Part shown: piece by piece, positions 59,368-64,000 of the stretch
How the letters are laid out: every line of letters begins with the position of its first letter
How positions within the stretch are numbered: position 1 is the first letter of the stretch
Program-made: the position numbers and the translations under genes
From: JAXLRU01 sp046330935
GTDB taxonomy: Bacteria; Actinomycetota; Actinomycetes; Actinomycetales; Kineosporiaceae
Direction of reading: 5' to 3'
Assembly: GCA_046330935.1 (NCBI GenBank)
Contig: JAXLRU010000003.1
Coordinates: 248,001-312,000, forward strand
DNA length: 64,000 nucleotides
The notes under the pieces: generated by a model
Databases searched by the model: none
The model's input: only the letters and a program-made list of their open reading frames with translations
What the model was told of the DNA's origin: nothing

Positions 59368-61764
59368 ATGGCCTTCTCGACCACGCGCGCCCCCGACGCG
59401 CCCGGGTCGGTCACGCTCGACGTGCCCGTCACCCGCGCCGCCGTCGGCATGCGCCGGGTGTCGTGGGTCGTGGTCGGCGGCAGCGTCGCGACCCTGGAGC
59501 TCGCCCTCGCCGTCGGTGCGCCCGCCGCGGTGATCGAGTCCGTGCTCTCCGTGGGGCAGGTCCTCATCTTCGTGGCGCTCCTGGCGCGCACCGTCGTCGC
59601 GGTGGTGCAGACCCCCCGGCGCTGGACCCGGATCGGCCTGCTCGGCCTGCTCGGCGGGCTGCTGACGTGGATGTCGGCGTCGATGGTCGTCTCGGGCGCC
59701 GACCCGCAGGACGCCCCGGGCTTCCCGCACCCCGGCGAGGTGCTCTTCCTCACCTCCTACCTCGGCTTCTCGGGCTTCCTCGTGCTGGGCGGTCACCGCT
59801 GGTCGGCCGAGCGGTCGGGGCGGCTGAGCAGCGCCGTCGTCGACGCCCTCATCGTCTGCGGCGGAACCGCTTCGACGGCCCTGCTGCTCATGGTCACCCC
59901 GGTCGCCCGCCCCACCGACGGCAGCGAGTTGCCCCAGCTCGTCGCCCTGCTCTACCCGCTGCTCGACCTGGCGCTGCTCGTCCTGCTCGTCGCGCAGCTC
60001 ACCCTGCGCACCCGCAGCCTCGACCGGCGCGCGCTCACGCTCGTCGCCGCCCTGATCGCGCTCATGGCCGCCGACCTCTCCCTCGTCCTCACCCTCGGCC
60101 AGGCCGCCCGGCTCGACGCCGCCGGGCTGCTGCCCGACCAGCTGTGGGTGATCGGGTTCCTGCTGCTCGTCGACGGCGCCACCAGCCCGTCGGTGCCCGA
60201 CGACACGGGCGGCTCCCGGGCCGGCCGCGGCGGGGGCGGCACCGTCGTCCTCGTCGCCGGCCTGGCCGCCGTCGCCGCCCTCACCGTCGACGTCCCGGGC
60301 ACCCCGCAGCTGCTCACCCACGCCGTCGGCGTCGCCACCCTCGCCGCGGCGGGGCTGCGGATGGCCGTGGCCGTGCGGCAGGCGCACCGCCTCAACGACG
60401 AGCTGCGCCGCTCCCGCATCGACGACCTCACCGGCCTGCTCAACCGCCGCGGCGCCGAGGAGCGCCTGGGCCGCCTGCTGGAGGGGCCCGGCCCCGTCGG
60501 CCTGGTGATGCTCGACCTCGACGGGTTCCGCGAGGTCAACGACGGCCTGGGCCACGAGGCCGGGGACGCCGTCCTGCGGGTGGTCGCCGACCGGATCGGC
60601 GACGACCCGCTCGCCGAGATCAGCGCGGCCCGCCTGGGCGGCGACGAGTACGCCGTCCTCGCCCGCAGCGACGACGAGCAGTGGCTGCTGGAGCAGGCGC
60701 AGCGCCTGATCCAGGTGGTCCGCCGGCCCGTGCGCGCCGACGGCATGGAGGTCACCCTCGACGCCTCGGCCGGGGTGGCCGTCTCCGCGCCTGGCCTGAC
60801 CCCTCGCGACCTGCTGCGCCGCGCCGAGGTGGCGATGTACGCGGCGAAGGAGGGCCACCGCGGCGCCCAGCTCTACGACCCCGGCTGCGACGGGTTCAGC
60901 CGCGAGCGCCTGCAGGAGGGTGGCGACCTCAGCCACGCCCTCGCCACGGGGCAGATCGTGGCGTTCTACCAGCCGCAGCTGCACGCCGACACCGAACGCC
61001 CGTGCGGTCTGGAGGCCCTGGTGCGCTGGGTGCACCCGGAGCACGGGGTCGTCCCGCCGCTGAACTTCCTGCCCGCGGCGCGCCGCACGGGCCGCATGCC
61101 CGCGCTCACCAAGGCGGTGATGGAGTGCGCCATCCGTGACACCGCGGCCTGGTGGCGCTCCGGCATCCGCACCCGCGTCGCCGTCAACATGGCGCCCGCC
61201 GAGCTGCTGGCCCCCGGCATGCTCGACACGTTCTTCTCCCTCGCCGCCGCCAGCGGCCTGCCCCCGGGGGCGCTGGTGCTGGAGGTGACCGAGGAGTCCT
61301 TCGCCCACGGCGAGCGCACCCGCGAGGCGATCGAGGCGATCCGCGCCGCCGGGCACGAGGTGTCCATCGACGACTACGGCACCGGGTTCTCCTCGCTCAG
61401 TTACCTGCGTGACCTGCCCGTCCAGGAGCTGAAAATCGACCGCTCGTTCGTCATGCACGTGGCGCAGGAGCGCACCGGCATGATCGTGAAGGCGACGATC
61501 GAGCTCGCCCACGCCCTCGGCATGCGCGTGGTCGCCGAGGGCGTGAGCGATCCCGACATCGCCGTCCGGCTGCGCGACCTCGGCGCGGACGAGCTGCAGG
61601 GCTTCCTCTACGGCCGGCCGATGCCCGCCGCCGACATCGCCGACTGGTGGCGCGCCCAGGAGGCACGCGCGGCGACGTCGGCGGTGGCCGGCACCTCCCC
61701 GGGCGTCAGCGCCGGGGTGCCGGCACCGAGGGGTCGAGCCGCGGCACCGACTCCCCGCGGCTGA
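59368..61764 (+). CDS. GGDEF-EAL cyclic-di-GMP protein with N-terminal membrane domain
   Basis: A 798-residue protein. The first 350 residues hold about nine hydrophobic helices (a MASE-like membrane sensor). The GGDEF domain (about 360-520) has RIDDLTGLLNRRGAEERL and GGDEY at its active site; no RxxD inhibitory site precedes it. The EAL domain (about 530-775) has CGLEALVRW, VNMAPAEL, EVTEES, SIDDYGTGFSSLSYLRDLPVQELKIDRSFV and VVAEGV, with all metal/catalytic residues I can check in place. It may thus both make and break c-di-GMP, or be biased to one. ATG 59368 follows GGAGG. The 3' end overlaps the convergent gene by 59 bp. Confidence 0.93.
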   Translation: MAFSTTRAPDAPGSVTLDVPVTRAAVGMRRVSWVVVGGSVATLELALAVGAPAAVIESVLSVGQVLIFVALLARTVVAVVQTPRRWTRIGLLGLLGGLLTWMSASMVVSGADPQDAPGFPHPGEVLFLTSYLGFSGFLVLGGHRWSAERSGRLSSAVVDALIVCGGTASTALLLMVTPVARPTDGSELPQLVALLYPLLDLALLVLLVAQLTLRTRSLDRRALTLVAALIALMAADLSLVLTLGQAARLDAAGLLPDQLWVIGFLLLVDGATSPSVPDDTGGSRAGRGGGGTVVLVAGLAAVAALTVDVPGTPQLLTHAVGVATLAAAGLRMAVAVRQAHRLNDELRRSRIDDLTGLLNRRGAEERLGRLLEGPGPVGLVMLDLDGFREVNDGLGHEAGDAVLRVVADRIGDDPLAEISAARLGGDEYAVLARSDDEQWLLEQAQRLIQVVRRPVRADGMEVTLDASAGVAVSAPGLTPRDLLRRAEVAMYAAKEGHRGAQLYDPGCDGFSRERLQEGGDLSHALATGQIVAFYQPQLHADTERPCGLEALVRWVHPEHGVVPPLNFLPAARRTGRMPALTKAVMECAIRDTAAWWRSGIRTRVAVNMAPAELLAPGMLDTFFSLAAASGLPPGALVLEVTEESFAHGERTREAIEAIRAAGHEVSIDDYGTGFSSLSYLRDLPVQELKIDRSFVMHVAQERTGMIVKATIELAHALGMRVVAEGVSDPDIAVRLRDLGADELQGFLYGRPMPAADIADWWRAQEARAATSAVAGTSPGVSAGVPAPRGRAAAPTPRG

Positions 61765-62584
61765 CGTCGACGACATCGGCCTCCCCCTCCGCGCGCAGGC
61801 CGGCGTCGGGCAGGAGGAGGGTGGTCGCGGGCGGCGCCGACGCGCGCGCCACGCCGGGCGCCCACCAGCGCAGGTCCGCGGGGGCGGGGAGCTCGACGTC
61901 GAGCCCGCGTCCCTGGGTGACCAGCCCGTGCGCCTGGGGGTCCAGCCGCCGCTGCCGCTCCACCGTGGTGGGCAGGTGCATCCACGTCGGCGCGCACGCA
62001 CCCGAGCCCATGTAGTGCCTCGCGCCCGTCCCGGGGACGTCGTGCATCGGCAGCCCCACCGCCACGAGCAGCGCCCGCGCGCGCCGGTCGATGATCGACA
62101 CCAGCCAGGGGCAGCCGCTGCCGGGCGCCGCGTGGATCAACCCGTGGTAGAGCGCGCCCGCGATCCCGCGCCCGGCGGCGCCGAGCTCGCGGCGCACCGC
62201 GATCGTCGCGACGTCCCAGGTGCGGGCCAGGTCGACGCCCGCGGCGGCCAGCGCGGCCTCGCCGTCCACCGACCACGGCTCCTTCCCGATGTCGGTGACC
62301 GTCTTCAGGGGCAGGGCCCCGGGGCCGATCACCCGCGCGGCACCCAGGACCAGCCCGTCGTCGCGGGTCACCGCCAGGAACGCCGACTGCTCCACGTAGG
62401 GGCCGTAGCTGTCCTCGAGCAGCTGCGCGGTGTCGCCGTACCAGTGCCCGAGGACGTCGAGCTCGCAGTCGAGCACCTCCCGGGGGGCCAGCGCGGCGGG
62501 GATCAGCTCCAGGCGGGAGACGCCGATGCCCGCCGAGGCGGGGCGGGGGGCGGCGGTCGACGGCGTGGCGGTGGGGGCGGTCAC
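61706..62584 (-). CDS. GNAT-fold N-acyltransferase-like protein of unknown specificity
   Basis: A 292-residue protein. Residues about 20-220 look like the GNAT/acyl-homoserine-lactone-synthase fold: LIPAALAPREVLDCELDVLGHWYGD, AFLAVTRDDGLVLGAARVIGPG, WDVATIAVRRELGAAGRGIAGALYHGLIHAA (acyl-CoA-binding turn), LVSIIDRRARALLVAVGLPMHDVPG. The C-terminal part is Pro/Ala-rich. Its GTG start overlaps the stop of the PLP decarboxylase gene (GTGA), so the two are co-translated; it may acylate the amine made by that enzyme. The family assignment is by eye. Confidence 0.6.
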   Translation of the reverse strand: MTAPTATPSTAAPRPASAGIGVSRLELIPAALAPREVLDCELDVLGHWYGDTAQLLEDSYGPYVEQSAFLAVTRDDGLVLGAARVIGPGALPLKTVTDIGKEPWSVDGEAALAAAGVDLARTWDVATIAVRRELGAAGRGIAGALYHGLIHAAPGSGCPWLVSIIDRRARALLVAVGLPMHDVPGTGARHYMGSGACAPTWMHLPTTVERQRRLDPQAHGLVTQGRGLDVELPAPADLRWWAPGVARASAPPATTLLLPDAGLRAEGEADVVDVSRGESVPRLDPSVPAPRR

Positions 62585-64000
62585 GAGGGCTCCACGGGGG
62601 TCGGGGTGGGGGCGGTCGGGGTGAGGGCGGTCGGGGTGACGGCGGCAGGCGCGAGGACGGACGCGGCGGCCCGGGCGAGCGCGTCGCAGACCTCCTCGAC
62701 GTCTCGGCGGCGGGTGCGCGCCGAGCCGGTGGCGAGGCGGCCCACGAGCCGCCCGCCGAGGACGGTGCTGCTGAGGAACGTGCGCCCGTCGTCGCACAGG
62801 CGAGCGAGCAGGGCGGCGGTCGAGGCGTCGTCGTCGAGGTGGAAGGTGACGACCGTCAGCTCCGGCGGCGGGCCGACCCGCAGCCCCGGTACCCCCGACA
62901 GCCGCTCGTGGGCCCGGCGGGCCAGGGCCAGGCGGGCCTGCACCTGCGCGGCGAACGCGCGGCGACCGTGCAGTTGCAGCGGCAGCCACGCGCGCAGCCC
63001 GCGCCAGGGCCTGGTCAGTTCCAGGCCCAGGTGCGCGACGGGCGAGGGCGCGCCCCGGCCGTCCGGCGCCGCGTGGGCGGCGGTGTCCTGGGCAGTCTGG
63101 GCGGCGGTGTCCGGGCCGTCCTCCGGCAGGTAGCCGGCGTCCAGCGCGAAGACCGCGGCGAGGTGGCGGCGCTCGCGCACGAGCAGCGCACCCAGCCCGT
63201 AGGGCAGGAACAGCCCCTTGTGCGGGTCGACGGTGACGCTGTCGGCCAGGCCCAGGCCGGCCAGGGCGGGCGGGGCGTCGGCGGCCAGCGCGTACATCCC
63301 GCCGAAGGCGGCGTCGACGTGCAGCCACGCCCCGTGGGCCCGCGCGTGCGTGGCGACCGCGGCGAGGGGGTCGACGGCACCGGTGGAGGTGGTGCCCGCG
63401 GTGGCGACGACGAGCCACGGGCGCAGACCGGCCGCCACGTCGTCGTCCATCGCCCGCCGCAGCGCCGCCGCGTCCATCCGGTGCGAGGCGTCGGAGTCGA
63501 CGACTCTCGTACGGGCGCCGGCGGGGTGCTCGGCGAGGCCGGCCCAGCGCAGGGCGGCGTCGACGCTGTGGTGGCGGTGCTCCCCCACGTAGGTGACGAG
63601 CCCGGCGGAGGCGGCCGGGTGGATCCCGGCGACCTCGCGGGCCAGCAGGACGCCGGTGAGCGTGGCGAGGCTGCCGCCGGAGGTGAGGACGCCGCCCGCG
63701 CCGGCGGGCAGCCCGACGGTGGCGCAGAGCCAGGCGACGACGGCCTCGTCGACGGCGACCCCGCCCGGGGACGCCGAGGGCAGGCCGGTGTAGGGGTTGG
63801 CGGCAGCCGCGAGGAGGTCGGCCAGCGCGGCCACCGGCTGCCCGCCCGAGGGCAGGTAGCCGAGGTAGCGCGGCGAACGGGTGTTCAACCCGCCCTCGAC
63901 GAGGGCGCGCAGGTCGGCGAGCACCTCCCCCGGCTCGCGCGGCCCCTCCCCCACGGGCAGGCGCGGCGCCGGCACGCCGTCGGCCCCGCCCGGCGCGTCT
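62581..64000 (-). CDS. PLP-dependent group II decarboxylase (5' end outside window)
   Basis: A fold-type I PLP enzyme of the aromatic-L-amino-acid/glutamate/diaminobutyrate decarboxylase group. Visible blocks are SPRYLGYLPSGGQP, GVLTSGGSLATLTGVLLAR, YVGEHRHHSVDAALRWAGL, ATAGTTSTGAVDPL, WLHVDAAFGGMYAL, and the PLP-lysine motif VTVDPHKGLFLPYGLGALLVR. The frame stays open to the window end, so the start is not seen; GTG 63975 is possible but lies after conserved-looking sequence is expected to begin. The C-terminal tail has an imperfect (TPT) repeat. The product amine is unknown. Confidence 0.88.
   Translation of the reverse strand, partial: DAPGGADGVPAPRLPVGEGPREPGEVLADLRALVEGGLNTRSPRYLGYLPSGGQPVAALADLLAAAANPYTGLPSASPGGVAVDEAVVAWLCATVGLPAGAGGVLTSGGSLATLTGVLLAREVAGIHPAASAGLVTYVGEHRHHSVDAALRWAGLAEHPAGARTRVVDSDASHRMDAAALRRAMDDDVAAGLRPWLVVATAGTTSTGAVDPLAAVATHARAHGAWLHVDAAFGGMYALAADAPPALAGLGLADSVTVDPHKGLFLPYGLGALLVRERRHLAAVFALDAGYLPEDGPDTAAQTAQDTAAHAAPDGRGAPSPVAHLGLELTRPWRGLRAWLPLQLHGRRAFAAQVQARLALARRAHERLSGVPGLRVGPPPELTVVTFHLDDDASTAALLARLCDDGRTFLSSTVLGGRLVGRLATGSARTRRRDVEEVCDALARAAASVLAPAAVTPTALTPTAPTPTPVEPS

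Noticed and set aside
60400..60700. Inactive GGDEF domain because of GGDEY
   Set aside because: Tyr at the last position is seen in active enzymes; the residues before it are intact, so inactivity is not supported.
1..64000. tRNA, rRNA, CRISPR or riboswitch
   Set aside because: I found no cloverleaf with a conserved T-loop, no rRNA sequence, no regularly spaced short repeats and no riboswitch core I could defend. A covariance-model scan would settle it.

Overview
The window is very GC-rich DNA from a motile, xylan/xylose-using actinobacterium. Gene order (ppa // dacB, metalloprotease, tilS, hpt, ftsH, folE, folP, folB, folK, DUF3180), strong C/G third-position bias, CWB2 surface proteins, two chemoreceptors and a CUT1 sugar transporter without its own ATPase all fit Actinomycetia. 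A Kineococcus/Kineosporiaceae-like organism is my best guess, by inference only. I saw no rRNA, tRNA, CRISPR array, prophage or insertion sequence.

Layout. 1-1446: the 3' end of a secreted GH3 glycosidase with a Thr/Lys linker and a CBM2-like tail. 1606-2430: an SDR. 2394-12590 (minus): a long, tightly packed housekeeping run, dacB to DUF3180, with GTGA/ATGA overlaps in the fol section; ppa diverges from it at 12852. 13500-18344: small membrane and stress proteins, a ChaA-type antiporter, an NlpC/P60 hydrolase, CsbD and a TRIC channel. 18431-21309 (minus): a chemoreceptor and a zinc metallopeptidase. 21563-27939 (plus): two tandem near-identical CWB2 proteins and a third secreted protein, each followed by a hairpin. 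28018-38176: a xylose/xyloside regulon, with GH3-xylA-xylB on minus, a divergent LacI regulator sharing an overlapping promoter region, and a CUT1 ABC transporter on plus. 38274-43749 (minus): an M16-like membrane protein, a transglutaminase and an ATP-grasp/alpha-E protein, likely one peptide-modifying unit. 43864-46078 (minus): a MFS exporter and its TetR regulator. 46259-48339 (minus): a DUF485/ActP acetate-type symporter pair. 48676-53201: a PAS/GAF/PP2C phosphatase converging on a second chemoreceptor. 53312-56913 (minus): a transglutaminase/DUF2126 protein split by a one-base frameshift. 57035-59224: a PiT phosphate transporter divergent from an ArsR-type regulator. 59368-61764: a GGDEF-EAL protein. 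61706-64000 (minus): a coupled GNAT-like protein and PLP decarboxylase that runs off the end.

Most notable points: a 1-nt break exactly inside the conserved PDPG/VIEVN stretch of the DUF2126 protein; a similar apparent 1-nt loss at the start of the sugar permease gene; a mosaic of near-identity between the CWB2 paralogues that suggests gene conversion; matching sigma-28-type promoter motifs (TCAAGG-N14-GCCGA) at the same distance before both chemoreceptor genes; and face-to-face promoters with overlapping -10 boxes between the GH3 and LacI genes.
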